Below, one piece after another: positions 7,629 to 17,682 of a stretch of 41,251 bases of DNA. How positions within the stretch are numbered: position 1 is the first letter of the stretch; every line of letters begins with the position of its first letter. The notes beneath the pieces were generated by a model that was not told the DNA's origin, did no database searches, and saw only the letters and a program-made list of their open reading frames with translations. The DNA comes from Zoogloea sp. (GTDB lineage Bacteria > Pseudomonadota > Gammaproteobacteria > Burkholderiales > Rhodocyclaceae). The position numbers were made by a program, and so were the translations under genes. The stretch covers positions 1 to 41,251 of the forward strand of contig WBTZ01000029.1 of NCBI GenBank assembly GCA_009026175.1. The letters run 5' to 3'.

Positions 7629-8653
7629 TCATCGACATCCACGGCCACTACACCACCGCACCCAAGGCGCTGGAAGAGTGGCGCAACCGCCAGATCGCCG
7701 GCATTAAGGATCCGTCCGCGATGCCCAAGGTTTCCGAGCTGAAGATCAGCGACGACGAACTGCGCGAGACCATCGAGAAGAACCAGCTACGCCTGATGAA
7801 GGAGCGCGGCTCTGACCTGACCATCTTCTCGCCCCGCGCCAGCTTCATGGCCCACCACATCGGCGACTTCAGCATCAGCGCCACTTGGGCTGCGATCTGC
7901 AACGAGCTGTGCTACCGGGTCAGCCAGCTCTTCCCCGACCACTTCATCGGCGCCGCCATGTTGCCCCAGAGCCCCGGCGTCGATCCGACCAGTTGCATCC
8001 CCGAGCTGGAAAAATGCGTCAAGGAATACGGCTTCGTGGGCATCAACCTCAACCCCGACCCCTCCGGCGGTCACTGGACCAGCCCGCCGCTCTCCGACCG
8101 CCACTGGTACCCCATCTACGAAAAGATGGTCGAGTACGACATCCCCGCGATGGTGCACGTATCGACCAGTTGCAACGCCTGCTTCCACACCACCGGCGCC
8201 CATTACCTGAACGCGGACACCACCGCCTTCATGCAGTGCCTCACCTCCGACCTGTTCAAGGACTTCCCGAGCCTGAAGTTCGTGATTCCCCACGGCGGCG
8301 GCGCGGTGCCCTACCACTGGGGCCGTTTCCGCGGCCTGGCGCAGGAGCTGAAGAAGCCGCTGCTGAAGGATCACCTGCTAAACAACATCTACTTCGATAC
8401 CTGCGTCTATCACCAGCCGGGCATCGACCTGCTGACCAAGGTGATCCCGGTAGACAACGTCCTGTTCGCCTCCGAAATGATCGGCGCCGTGCGCGGCATC
8501 GACCCGGAGACCGGCCACTACTACGACGACACCAAGCGCTACATCGAGGCGACCCTCAACCTGTCCGCCGAAGACCGCTACAAGGTCTATGAGGGCAACG
8601 CCCGCCGCGTCTATCCGCGTCTGGATGCCGCCCTGAAGACCAAGGGCTGCTGA
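7625..8653 (+). CDS. ligJ: 4-oxalomesaconate hydratase (LigJ/PmdE type)
   Basis: 342 residues of the amidohydrolase-2 (ACMSD-like) family, full length compared with LigJ. The N-terminal metal motif HGH (His6, His8) is present in IIDIHGHYTT, with further metal-site histidines in PAMVHVSTSC and FVIPHGGGAVPYHWGR. It hydrates 4-oxalomesaconate (after tautomerisation) to 4-carboxy-4-hydroxy-2-oxoadipate in the protocatechuate 4,5-cleavage pathway. The start codon overlaps the stop of the SBP-fold gene and ligK follows 47 bp on, so it sits in the middle of the operon. Family and context agree. Confidence 0.92.
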   Translation: MIIDIHGHYTTAPKALEEWRNRQIAGIKDPSAMPKVSELKISDDELRETIEKNQLRLMKERGSDLTIFSPRASFMAHHIGDFSISATWAAICNELCYRVSQLFPDHFIGAAMLPQSPGVDPTSCIPELEKCVKEYGFVGINLNPDPSGGHWTSPPLSDRHWYPIYEKMVEYDIPAMVHVSTSCNACFHTTGAHYLNADTTAFMQCLTSDLFKDFPSLKFVIPHGGGAVPYHWGRFRGLAQELKKPLLKDHLLNNIYFDTCVYHQPGIDLLTKVIPVDNVLFASEMIGAVRGIDPETGHYYDDTKRYIEATLNLSAEDRYKVYEGNARRVYPRLDAALKTKGC

Positions 8654-8700
8654 GCGCCCCCGCCCCAACACCAGAGAAAAGACCCACGAAGGAAACCGCC

Positions 8701-9396
8701 ATGAGCCTGCCCATGAACAACCTCGGCATCGTCAAGCGCAACATCGAGCGCGCCGATCCGGCAGCCGTCGAAAGGCTGTCCCGCTTCGGCGTCGCCACCA
8801 TCCACGAGGCGATGGGCCGCGTCGGCCTGATGAAGCCGACCATCCGCCCGGTCTACGCCGGCGCTCACCTGTGCGGCACCGCCGTCACCGTGTTGCTGCA
8901 GCCGGGCGACAACTGGATGCTCCACGTGGCTGCCGAGCAAATCCAGCCCGGGGACGTGGTGGTTGCCGGCTGTACCGCCGACAGCACCGACGGCTTCTTC
9001 GGCGACCTGCTCGCCACCTCCTACAAGTCCCGCGGCGCCAAGGGTCTGATCATCGACGGCGGTGTGCGCGACATAAAGGACCTGACCGCCATGGGCTTCC
9101 CCGTCTTCAGCCGGGCGATCCATGCCAAGGGCTGTACCCGCGCCACCTTGGGTTCGGTGAACGTGCCCATCGTCTGCGCTGGCGCCATGGTGAACCCCGG
9201 TGATGTGGTCATTGCCGACGACGACGGCGTGGTGGTGGTGCCCGCCGCCCTCGCCCAGCAGGTGGCCGATGCCGCCGAAGCCCGCGAGAACAACGAGACC
9301 GCCAAGCGCGCCCGCTTCGCCACCGGCGAACTGGGCCTCGACATGTACGAATTGCGCGGACCGTTGGCCAAGGCCGGCCTCAAGTACATCGACTAA
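8701..9396 (+). CDS. ligK: 4-carboxy-4-hydroxy-2-oxoadipate aldolase (LigK/PmdF type)
   Basis: 231 residues of the RraA-like class II aldolase family. The active-site segments are visible: GLIIDGGVRDIKDL (Arg and Asp that bind oxaloacetate/pyruvate and Mg) and VVIADDDGVVVVP near residues 170-180. It cleaves 4-carboxy-4-hydroxy-2-oxoadipate to pyruvate and oxaloacetate, the last step of the pathway, and related enzymes also decarboxylate oxaloacetate. The ATG at 8701 is preceded by GAAGGAAACCGCC. ligI follows 40 bp later. Confidence 0.92.
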   Translation: MSLPMNNLGIVKRNIERADPAAVERLSRFGVATIHEAMGRVGLMKPTIRPVYAGAHLCGTAVTVLLQPGDNWMLHVAAEQIQPGDVVVAGCTADSTDGFFGDLLATSYKSRGAKGLIIDGGVRDIKDLTAMGFPVFSRAIHAKGCTRATLGSVNVPIVCAGAMVNPGDVVIADDDGVVVVPAALAQQVADAAEARENNETAKRARFATGELGLDMYELRGPLAKAGLKYID

Positions 9397-9436
9397 GACA
9401 TCGACAAAAATGCACGCCCCAATCCCCAGAGAAACC

Positions 9437-10354
9437 ATGGAATCAACCAAGACCCCCGGCTGGCTCGACTGGTACGCCGGCCCTTCCAGGCCGCGCTTCG
9501 AACTGCCGGCCGGCGCAGTCGACGCGCACTGCCACGTCTTCGGTCCGGGCGCCGAGTTCCCCTATGCGCCGGAGCGCAAATACACGCCCTGTGACGCGTC
9601 CAAGCACCAGCTCTTCGCCTTGCGCGACCATCTCGGCTTCGAGCGCAACATCATCGTCCAGGCCACCTGCCATGGCGCCGACAACCGGGCCCTGATGGAT
9701 GCGCTGATCCACTCGGGCGACAAGGCCCGTGGCGTCGCCACCGTGCGCCGCACGATCGCCGACCAGGAATTACAGGACCTCCACGTCGCCGGCGTGCGCG
9801 GTGTGCGCTTCAACTTCGTGAAGCGGCTGGTGGACTTCACCCCTCGCGACGAGCTGATGGAAATCGCCGGGCGCATCGCCCGCCTCGGCTGGCATGTGGT
9901 GATCTATTTCGAGGCGCAGGACCTGCCCGAGCTGCGGGACTTCTTCACCGCACTGCCTACCACGGTGGTGGTTGATCACATGGGCCGGCCCGATGTGAGC
10001 AAGCCGGTGGACGGTCCCGAGTTCGAGCTCTTCATCGAATTCATGCGCGACAACCCCAACGTGTGGAGCAAGGTGAGCTGCCCGGAACGGCTGTCCGCCA
10101 CCGGTCCGCGCGCACTCGACGGCGAGCAGTGCGCTTACAGGGATGTGGTGCCCTTCGCACGCCGCATCGTGGAGACCTTCCCCGATCGTGTGCTGTGGGG
10201 CACCGACTGGCCGCATCCAAATCTGAAGGATCACATGCCCGACGACGGGCTGCTGGTGGACTTCATCCCGCACATCGCGCCGACCGCCGAGCTGCAACGC
10301 AAGCTGCTGGTCGACAATCCGATGCGTCTGTACTGGCCCGAGGAAGCGAGATAA
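9437..10354 (+). CDS. ligI: 2-pyrone-4,6-dicarboxylate hydrolase (LigI/PmdD type)
   Basis: 305 residues from ATG 9437 (CAGAGAAACC upstream); the longer open frame reaches back into ligK and is not used. Amidohydrolase-2 family with VDAHCHVFGPG (His31, His33), VVVDHMGRPD in the middle and VLWGTDWPHPN near the end carrying the catalytic Asp. It hydrolyses 2-pyrone-4,6-dicarboxylate to 4-oxalomesaconate and needs no metal in the characterised LigI. The last ~34 bp of the gene are repeated at 10551-10584, the edge of a rearrangement that separates ligI from ligA. Confidence 0.92.
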   Translation: MESTKTPGWLDWYAGPSRPRFELPAGAVDAHCHVFGPGAEFPYAPERKYTPCDASKHQLFALRDHLGFERNIIVQATCHGADNRALMDALIHSGDKARGVATVRRTIADQELQDLHVAGVRGVRFNFVKRLVDFTPRDELMEIAGRIARLGWHVVIYFEAQDLPELRDFFTALPTTVVVDHMGRPDVSKPVDGPEFELFIEFMRDNPNVWSKVSCPERLSATGPRALDGEQCAYRDVVPFARRIVETFPDRVLWGTDWPHPNLKDHMPDDGLLVDFIPHIAPTAELQRKLLVDNPMRLYWPEEAR

Positions 10355-10377
10355 GCATGCCTTTCGACAAACCCTAC
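10321..10377 (+). repeat. Direct repeat, copy 1 (ligI end / ligA start)
   Basis: This 57-bp stretch spans the last codons of ligI, the GC spacer and the first codons of ligA. It recurs at 10551-10607 with about 5 mismatches. The repeats flank about 170 bp that resemble the promoter and 5' end of the substrate-binding-protein gene at 16497. The arrangement marks an insertion or unequal recombination event in the operon. Confidence 0.85.
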
Positions 10378-10386
10378 AGAGGGTGA
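10357..10386 (+). pseudogene. Truncated first copy of the ligA start
   Basis: ATG CCT TTC GAC AAA CCC TAC then AGA GGG TGA: nine codons reading MPFDKPYRG. The true ligA at 10587 begins MSLDKPYKD, so this is the abandoned original start, now closed by a stop after the inserted promoter segment joined it. Confidence 0.75.
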
Positions 10387-10397
10387 GTCGGAGGTGG

Positions 10398-10440
10398 TTG
10401 ACAGGGGATGTCAGCGCCGCTTAACTTAGTCTCCTAAGTT
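10398..10440 (+). promoter_or_regulatory. Promoter and MarR-type operator copy in front of ligA
   Basis: TTGACA (10398-10403), 17 bp, then TTAACT (10421-10426) as a possible -10. The latter is overlapped by the dyad AACTTAG-TCTC-CTAAGTT (10423-10440). Essentially the same block occurs at 16241-16289 in front of the transporter operon, and the same dyad type occurs at 21789-21806. Overlap with the -10 fits repression. This gives ligABC its own promoter inside the larger lig operon. Confidence 0.7.
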
Positions 10441-10512
10441 TGAAGTGCCTAGTGAAGAAATGCATCAGGAGCTTTAACGGCCCCCAAGGCCCTACCCCAC
10501 CGGAGGAGAAAC

Positions 10513-10584
10513 ATGAAACCCAGGAATTTGTCTTGGCTGGCAACGGCCTTGATGCGTTTGTACTGGCCCGAGAAAGCGAGATAA
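10513..10584 (+). CDS. Chimeric 23-residue leader peptide upstream of ligA
   Basis: A 23-codon frame starts at ATG 10513 behind a strong ribosome binding site (CCGGAGGAGAAAC). The first 13 codons equal the start of the signal peptide of the SBP at 16497 (MKPRNLSWLATAL against MKSRNLSWLATAL). The last 10 equal the C-terminus of LigI (MRLYWPEKAR). It stops with TAA at 10582-10584, two nucleotides before the ligA ATG, so ribosomes finishing the leader could start ligA. The ligA copy itself has no strong site of its own (AAGCGAGATAAGC). The peptide is probably functionless; its translation may matter. Confidence 0.55.
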   Translation: MKPRNLSWLATALMRLYWPEKAR

Positions 10585-10586
10585 GC

Positions 10587-10607
<21 letters not shown>
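10551..10607 (+). repeat. Direct repeat, copy 2 (ligI end / ligA start)
   Basis: Second copy of 10321-10377. It supplies the real ligA start codon (10587) and a duplicate of the last 10 codons of ligI, fused in frame behind the truncated SBP start. Confidence 0.85.
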
Positions 10608-12845
<2,238 letters not shown>

Positions 12846-12855
12846 GAGCCTGGAC

Positions 12856-13872
12856 ATGCCGTTGCCAATGCGCCGCCTCGGCCCCTTCGAAGTCTCTGCC
12901 CTCGGCCTGGGCTGCATGAATCTGAGCCACGCCTACGGCGAACCGCCCCCGGCGGAGGCCGCAGAGGCGCTGCTGCTACGGGCGCTGGACCTGGGCGTGA
13001 CGCTGTTCGACACCGCGGCGCTGTACGGCTTCGGCGTCAACGAGTCGCTGGTGGGGCGCATGCTGAAGCCCCACCGCGCCCGCATCACACTGGCCAGCAA
13101 GTGCGGCATGACCGGCGTCGAGGGCAAGCGCGTGATCGATGGTCGCCCCGCGACTCTCAAGCGCACCTGCGAGGAGGCGCTGGATCGCCTCCAGACCGAA
13201 GTCATCGACCTCTACTACCTGCATCGCTGGGACCGGCAGGTTCCCATCGAAGAGAGCGTCGGCGCCCTGGGCGAGCTGGTCAGCGAAGGCAAGGTGAAGG
13301 CCATTGGCCTATCGGAAGTATCCTCCGCCACCTTGCGCCGCGCCCACGCCGTACACCCCATTACAGCCGTGCAGAACGAGTACTCACTGTGGACCCGTGA
13401 GCCCGAGATTGAGCTGCTGGAAGAATGCCGGCGCCTCGGCGTGGCCTTTGTCGCTTTCAGCCCCCTGGGCAGGGGATTCCTGACCGGGAAACTCATCGAG
13501 CCGGCCTTCGCGCCGAAGGACATCCGGCTCGCCATGCCCCGCTTCCAGCCGGAGCACTTCGGCCGCAACCTGGGGCTGCTGCCGCCTTACCAGGCCCTCG
13601 CCAGCGAGGCCGCCTGCACCCCGGCCCAGCTCGCCCTGGCCTGGCTGCTGGCCAAGGGTGACGACATCATCCCCATTCCCGGGACCACTTGCATCGGCCA
13701 CCTGGAAGAAGACCTGGCCGCCGCGACACTGAGGCTCGAAGAAGATCTCGTGCGTCGGCTCGACGCCCTGATAAACGAAAAGACGGTCGCAGGTGATCGC
13801 TACAACGCAGCCAGCCGACCAGAGATCGACACCGAGCGCTTCTCAGATCGAGATCCAGGCGGAGAACCGTGA
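12856..13872 (+). CDS. Aldo/keto reductase
   Basis: 338 residues with the AKR catalytic set: Asp52 and Tyr57 in FDTAALYGFG, Lys82 in LASKCGM, and His in YYLHRWD. The C-terminus carries the NADPH-site pattern IPIPGTTCIGHLEEDL. It begins 10 bp after ligC and so belongs to the operon. Similar AKRs (YajO/YhdN-like group) reduce small aldehydes and ketones. No lig-pathway step obviously needs it; it may remove reactive semialdehyde intermediates (inference). Confidence 0.85.
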   Translation: MPLPMRRLGPFEVSALGLGCMNLSHAYGEPPPAEAAEALLLRALDLGVTLFDTAALYGFGVNESLVGRMLKPHRARITLASKCGMTGVEGKRVIDGRPATLKRTCEEALDRLQTEVIDLYYLHRWDRQVPIEESVGALGELVSEGKVKAIGLSEVSSATLRRAHAVHPITAVQNEYSLWTREPEIELLEECRRLGVAFVAFSPLGRGFLTGKLIEPAFAPKDIRLAMPRFQPEHFGRNLGLLPPYQALASEAACTPAQLALAWLLAKGDDIIPIPGTTCIGHLEEDLAAATLRLEEDLVRRLDALINEKTVAGDRYNAASRPEIDTERFSDRDPGGEP

Positions 13873-13917
13873 GCTTTACGGGGACCAAACGCCGGGAGAT
13901 GCTCATGGAAAGAGACG

Positions 13918-15174
13918 GTGCCACCTGACGGAATGCAGGCGGTTCAGCCCTCAGGCTGGGCCCGCCGCGCACCCGCCCTGCGCCACCGCCGATTCCGCCG
14001 CTACTTTGCTGGCCAGGCGGTGTCGGTGCTGGGGAGTTGGATCCAGACGGTGGCGATGAGCTGGGTGGTATACCGCCTCACCGGCTCGGCCGCCCTGCTC
14101 GGCATCACCGCCTTCCTCGCGCAGGCGCCCCAGCTCCTCGTCGCCCCCATGGCAGGAGTGTGGATCGACCGCTACGACCAGCGTCGCATGTTCTTCGCGG
14201 TCCAGGGCCTGCAGATGTCACAGGCCCTCGCCCTGGCGTTGCTGGCCTTTCTGGGCGGCCTCCAGGCCTGGCAACTGGTGGCCCTGGCGGCAGTGCAAGG
14301 CCTGCTCAACAGCTTCGACGCGACCCTCCGCCAGTCCCTGTTGGCCCACATGGTGGATGACCGCCGCGACTTGCAAAGCGCCATCGCTCTCAATGGCTCG
14401 GTGTTCACCTCCGGCCGCTTTCTCGGCCCGCCCATGGCCGGCCTGCTTCTCGGCATGAGCTCCGAGGCGGTCTGTTTCCTGGCGAACGCCTTGTCCTATG
14501 TGTTCCTCATCGTCTCCCTCTCCGGCGATGGGGTAGCCGGCCAGCCGGCCGTGGCGCCCATCAAGACCTCCCTGGCAACCGCCCTGCGGGAGGGCTTTCA
14601 CTTCGCCTGGTCGACGCCCGCGATCCGCACGGCGCTTGTCTCCCTGGCCATCCTCAATGCCACCGCCTCCTCGGCCATCGTGCTGATGCCGATCTACGCC
14701 GCCGAAGTCTTCGGTGGCGATGCCCGCATCCTGGGCTGGCTGCTGGGGTCGGCCGGCGCGGGGGCCATGTCGGCCACCGCACTGCTCGCCAGCCACATGA
14801 ACCTCCAGGGCGTGGCGCGCTCGGTGTGGATAGGCTGGCTCTGCGGCGGAGTGGGTCTGGGCGGACTAGGCGCCGTCCAGGAGGCAGGCCTGGCCATGCC
14901 GCTCCTCTTCCTCCTGGGCGCCGGCATCGCCACCACCAACGTCTCGACCAATTCCCTGCTGCAGGGGATGACGCCCGACCCCCTGCGCGGCCGGGTGATC
15001 TCGCTCTTCGCCGCCCTGCGCTTCGGCATGGACGCCGCTGGTGGCCTGATTGCCGGCGTGCTGGCCCAGCGCCTCGGCCCGGTGGCGACTGTCATGACCG
15101 AAGCGACCCTGCTGGCAGCGGCCCTGATCTGGCTGGCACCCAGGCTCAGGACCCTGCACCACCAGGTTGCCTGA
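13918..15174 (+). CDS. MFS transporter (EntS-like exporter subfamily)
   Basis: 418 residues with 10-12 hydrophobic segments. It opens with the LRHRRFRRYFAGQAVSVLGSW segment typical of the MFS_3/EntS group, followed by GVWIDRYDQRR, the loop 2-3 MFS motif. Members are usually exporters of siderophores or small organics rather than aromatic-acid importers of the PcaK type. The frame can start at GTG 13918 (GGAAAGAGACG upstream) or ATG 13933. It follows the AKR gene by 45 bp and closes the lig operon. Substrate unknown: an intermediate, or an unrelated compound. Confidence 0.8.
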   Translation: MPPDGMQAVQPSGWARRAPALRHRRFRRYFAGQAVSVLGSWIQTVAMSWVVYRLTGSAALLGITAFLAQAPQLLVAPMAGVWIDRYDQRRMFFAVQGLQMSQALALALLAFLGGLQAWQLVALAAVQGLLNSFDATLRQSLLAHMVDDRRDLQSAIALNGSVFTSGRFLGPPMAGLLLGMSSEAVCFLANALSYVFLIVSLSGDGVAGQPAVAPIKTSLATALREGFHFAWSTPAIRTALVSLAILNATASSAIVLMPIYAAEVFGGDARILGWLLGSAGAGAMSATALLASHMNLQGVARSVWIGWLCGGVGLGGLGAVQEAGLAMPLLFLLGAGIATTNVSTNSLLQGMTPDPLRGRVISLFAALRFGMDAAGGLIAGVLAQRLGPVATVMTEATLLAAALIWLAPRLRTLHHQVA

Positions 15175-15252
15175 CCCGCCGCGGCTGCAAGCACACGTTT
15201 TGGGAAACGCCTCGATAATCTGCTGCGCCACGTGCTGACCGACGGTATCGCG

Positions 15253-15570
15253 ATGCCAGACATCAGGAAGATTGAACTCGATCAGATCAAACTCAATCTC
15301 CTGGTGGCCTTCGTGCGGCAGTTGTACAACGTCAGCCGGGCGGCGAGTGCCTGGACTGAGCCGGGCACTCAACATGCTGCGGGCGATGTTCGACGACCCT
15401 TTGTTCATCCGCTCCCCCCCGCGGCTTGCGGCCGACTCCTCCGCGCACAGGTATTGGCCAGCCTCCTCCATGACGTCCTCGATCAGATCCGCTGCAGGCT
15501 CCTGGAGCCTCCGGCCTTCGACCCCTCCACCAGCCGCCGAACCTTCAGCTTCACATGGCCGACGGGGTAG
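15253..15570 (+). pseudogene. Frameshifted fragment of a LysR-type regulator gene
   Basis: Translation gives LysR pieces in two frames. IKLNLLVAFVRQLYNVSRAAS and later LLEPPAFDPSTSRRTFSF are in one frame. Between them, LSRALNMLRAMFDDPLFIRSPPR (here split by the frame) continues in the other. The pieces line up with residues ~1-100 of NodD/SyrM-like LTTRs. The effector domain is missing. A small deletion in the helix-turn-helix and a compensating shift later explain the pattern. It lies just behind the MFS gene, so an old regulator may have stood here. Confidence 0.75.
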
Positions 15571-15706
15571 GTCGTCATCGCACCGGCTACGCCCTCCACG
15601 CAACCGACAGCCCAATGGGATCAATCGATTGCCGGCCCACGCGATTTGCACAACTTGATGACGGCACAGAATTGCGGGCTCCGAGCGAAGTCGCTTGCAA
15701 TTGGCA

Positions 15707-16186
15707 TTATTGTCTGGAGCCAAGAGCACGCTGATTGTTCCTGCGGAGTACAACGGGCTTGCCTCCGAATTGACGCTTGCACAACCAGTGCGCGAGCGCA
15801 GAATCGAGATAGTCGGCGTGCGCGGGGAACCAATCTGCCAGCTCTTCGGCCAGTCGGCGACAGCGCGCGATGTCACCCTCCGCTAGCCGTTGCCGAGTCT
15901 TGAGTACCGACTGGAGTACCGCCGCGTGTTCATTCATGTGACACGCCTGTGCGGGGAAGTCGGTCTTCATCATCCACTCATCTTCCATGGCGAAATGCGC
16001 CTGCACATGAACGATAAGGGCTTCGAGCAGGCCCGGCAAATCGTCGACCGGCGCCGCCTGCATGGCACCGATCAGGCTGACGAATTCGCGGTGCGTGTCA
16101 TCCATCGGGCCGAACCCGAGGAGGAGGGTGTCAGACCACGTCAATTCATGGGCTGACTCTTGGATGAAGTGCGAACTGGCCGGCAT
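15707..16186 (-). CDS. Bacteriohemerythrin
   Basis: 159 residues from ATG 16186 (AAAGGAGACTCAC upstream); the frame to 16219 adds nothing. Single-domain hemerythrin with all di-iron ligands: His32 (DDTHREF), His64 and Glu68 (HFAMEDEWM), His83 and His87 (HMNEH), His123 and Asp128 (HADYLDSAL). It binds O2 reversibly in the cytoplasm. It points away from the transporter operon and shares the upstream region with it. In an oxygenase-rich locus it may store or deliver O2 (inference). The C-terminal ~20 residues are a basic, unstructured tail. Confidence 0.9.
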   Translation of the reverse strand: MPASSHFIQESAHELTWSDTLLLGFGPMDDTHREFVSLIGAMQAAPVDDLPGLLEALIVHVQAHFAMEDEWMMKTDFPAQACHMNEHAAVLQSVLKTRQRLAEGDIARCRRLAEELADWFPAHADYLDSALAHWLCKRQFGGKPVVLRRNNQRALGSRQ

Positions 16187-16240
16187 GTGAGTCTCCTTTG
16201 GTTGGTATGGGGCGGTCATCGGGAAGTGATTCGAAGGCAG

Positions 16241-16289
16241 TTGACAGCGGATGCAGGTGCCGAGTAATCTTAACTTAGTCTCCTAAGTT
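16241..16289 (+). promoter_or_regulatory. Promoter and MarR-type operator of the transporter operon
   Basis: TTGACA (16241-16246), then a weak TAATCT (16265-16270), with the perfect dyad AACTTAG-TCTC-CTAAGTT at 16272-16289 directly behind. It shares the -35 box, the dyad and the flanking bases with 10398-10440. It lies about 210 bp ahead of the SBP start codon. The MarR regulator at 27446-28018 is the likely binder. Confidence 0.65.
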
Positions 16290-16423
16290 TGCAAGTACCT
16301 AGAGAGTCTCTGTGCCAGTGAAGGAAAGCATCGGGGCTTCAGACGCCGGGGACTACGGTTCAACTCGGGCCCAGTGACGTTCCGACTGCAGCACGCGAAA
16401 TCGTTGGTAATCAATCAAACAGG

Positions 16424-16441
16424 ACGTGCGATCTCGCACGT
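16424..16441 (+). promoter_or_regulatory. Second dyad and possible promoter ahead of the SBP gene
   Basis: ACGTGCGA-TC-TCGCACGT is a perfect 8-bp inverted repeat with 2-nt centre. TATATA follows at 16448-16453, so the dyad occupies the -35 area of a possible second promoter. The block is missing from the rearranged copy in front of ligA. It may be an activator or repressor site distinct from the CTTAG dyad, or an RNA hairpin in the leader. Confidence 0.45.
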
Positions 16442-16496
16442 CACTTGTATATAAGCTTTAACGGCCCCCAAGGCCCTACCTCACCGGAGGAGAGAC

Positions 16497-17666
16497 ATGA
16501 AATCCAGGAATTTGTCTTGGCTGGCAACGGCCTTGCTCGCTTGTTCGTCCCATGTTTTTGCAGCGGAGCCCTTCAACATCGATGTCGTACTGCCTTTGAC
16601 CGGACCCGCGGCCTTCCTCGGGAAGGCGGAGCAGGTGGCGCTGCAGCGCGCGGAGACCATGCTGGCGAAAGGGGACGGCATCGGCGGACGGCCGGTCAAG
16701 TTCCTCTGGCATGACGATCAGTCAAGCCCTCAGGTCGCCGTGCAACTCGCCTCCCAGATCGTTGCCTCGAAGGCCCCGGTAGTGCTGGGATCCGCCGTAG
16801 TCGCCATGTGCAACGCGATGGCGCCGCTGATGCGGAAGGGACCGGTACTGTATTGCTTCTCGCCGGGCTTCTATCCGCCAGAGGGCTCCTTTGCCTTCTC
16901 ATCGAGTGTTGCGACACGCGATCTGATCTCGGCTCAGCTGCGCTATTTCCAGATGAAGGGTTGGAAAAAGGTGGCGGTGATCACCAGCACCGACGCCTCT
17001 GGCCAGGACGCCGCCAAGAACATCAAAGAAGTACTCTCCAACCCCGAATACAAAGACATCGAGCTCGTTTCCGACGTTACCTTCAATCCGACCGACGTCA
17101 GCGCGAGCACCCAGATCCAGCGCATCAAGGGTGCAAAGCCGCAGGCGCTCATCGCCTGGAGCACGGGTTCGGCGATCGGTACCGTTTTCAAGGCCATCGC
17201 CGAAGCGGGTCTGGCCATTCCGGTGGCGACGACCGATGGCAACATGACCTACGCGCAGATGACGCAATATGCGGCTTTCCTGCCGAAAGAACTCTACATC
17301 CCGTCTCCTGAATGGCTGCCTGGTGCCCCGAAGGACGCTCCGTCGGCGCAGGTGGAGGCCAAGAACGCCTTCCACTCGGCCTTCGCCGGGGGGACGGACA
17401 AGCCCGATGCGGCATCATCATTCGCCTGGGATCCGGCCATGCTCGTCGTGGCGGCCCTGCGCAAGCTGGGGCCCGATGCGACCGCATCGCAAATTCGGGA
17501 GCACTTGGCGAATCTGCAGGGTATTTCGGGCATCAACGGTGTCTACGATTTCAAGAAGACACCACAGCGCGGAGTCAACGACTCCAGCGTGTACGTGACC
17601 CGCTGGGACTCCAGCCAAAAGACATGGGTCGCGGTAAGCAAGTCTCGTGGTGTGCCTCTGCAGTGA
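16497..17666 (+). CDS. ABC transporter substrate-binding protein, branched-chain amino acid (LIV/HAAT) type
   Basis: 389 residues. Signal peptide 1-22 (MKSRNLSWLATALLACSSHVFA, cleavage at FA-AEPF). The mature part is a type I periplasmic binding protein of the Leu/Ile/Val family: IDVVLPLTGPAAFLGKAEQVAL, GIGGRPVKFLWHDD, KVAVITSTDASGQDA. Members bound to aromatic-degradation operons bind aromatic acids; here phthalate or protocatechuate is the likely ligand because the operon is followed by pht genes under the same operator type. Good ribosome binding site CCGGAGGAGAGAC. A truncated copy of its first 13 codons is found at 10513. Confidence 0.9.
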   Translation: MKSRNLSWLATALLACSSHVFAAEPFNIDVVLPLTGPAAFLGKAEQVALQRAETMLAKGDGIGGRPVKFLWHDDQSSPQVAVQLASQIVASKAPVVLGSAVVAMCNAMAPLMRKGPVLYCFSPGFYPPEGSFAFSSSVATRDLISAQLRYFQMKGWKKVAVITSTDASGQDAAKNIKEVLSNPEYKDIELVSDVTFNPTDVSASTQIQRIKGAKPQALIAWSTGSAIGTVFKAIAEAGLAIPVATTDGNMTYAQMTQYAAFLPKELYIPSPEWLPGAPKDAPSAQVEAKNAFHSAFAGGTDKPDAASSFAWDPAMLVVAALRKLGPDATASQIREHLANLQGISGINGVYDFKKTPQRGVNDSSVYVTRWDSSQKTWVAVSKSRGVPLQ

Positions 17667-17682
17667 CGGGCGGAAACAGGCC

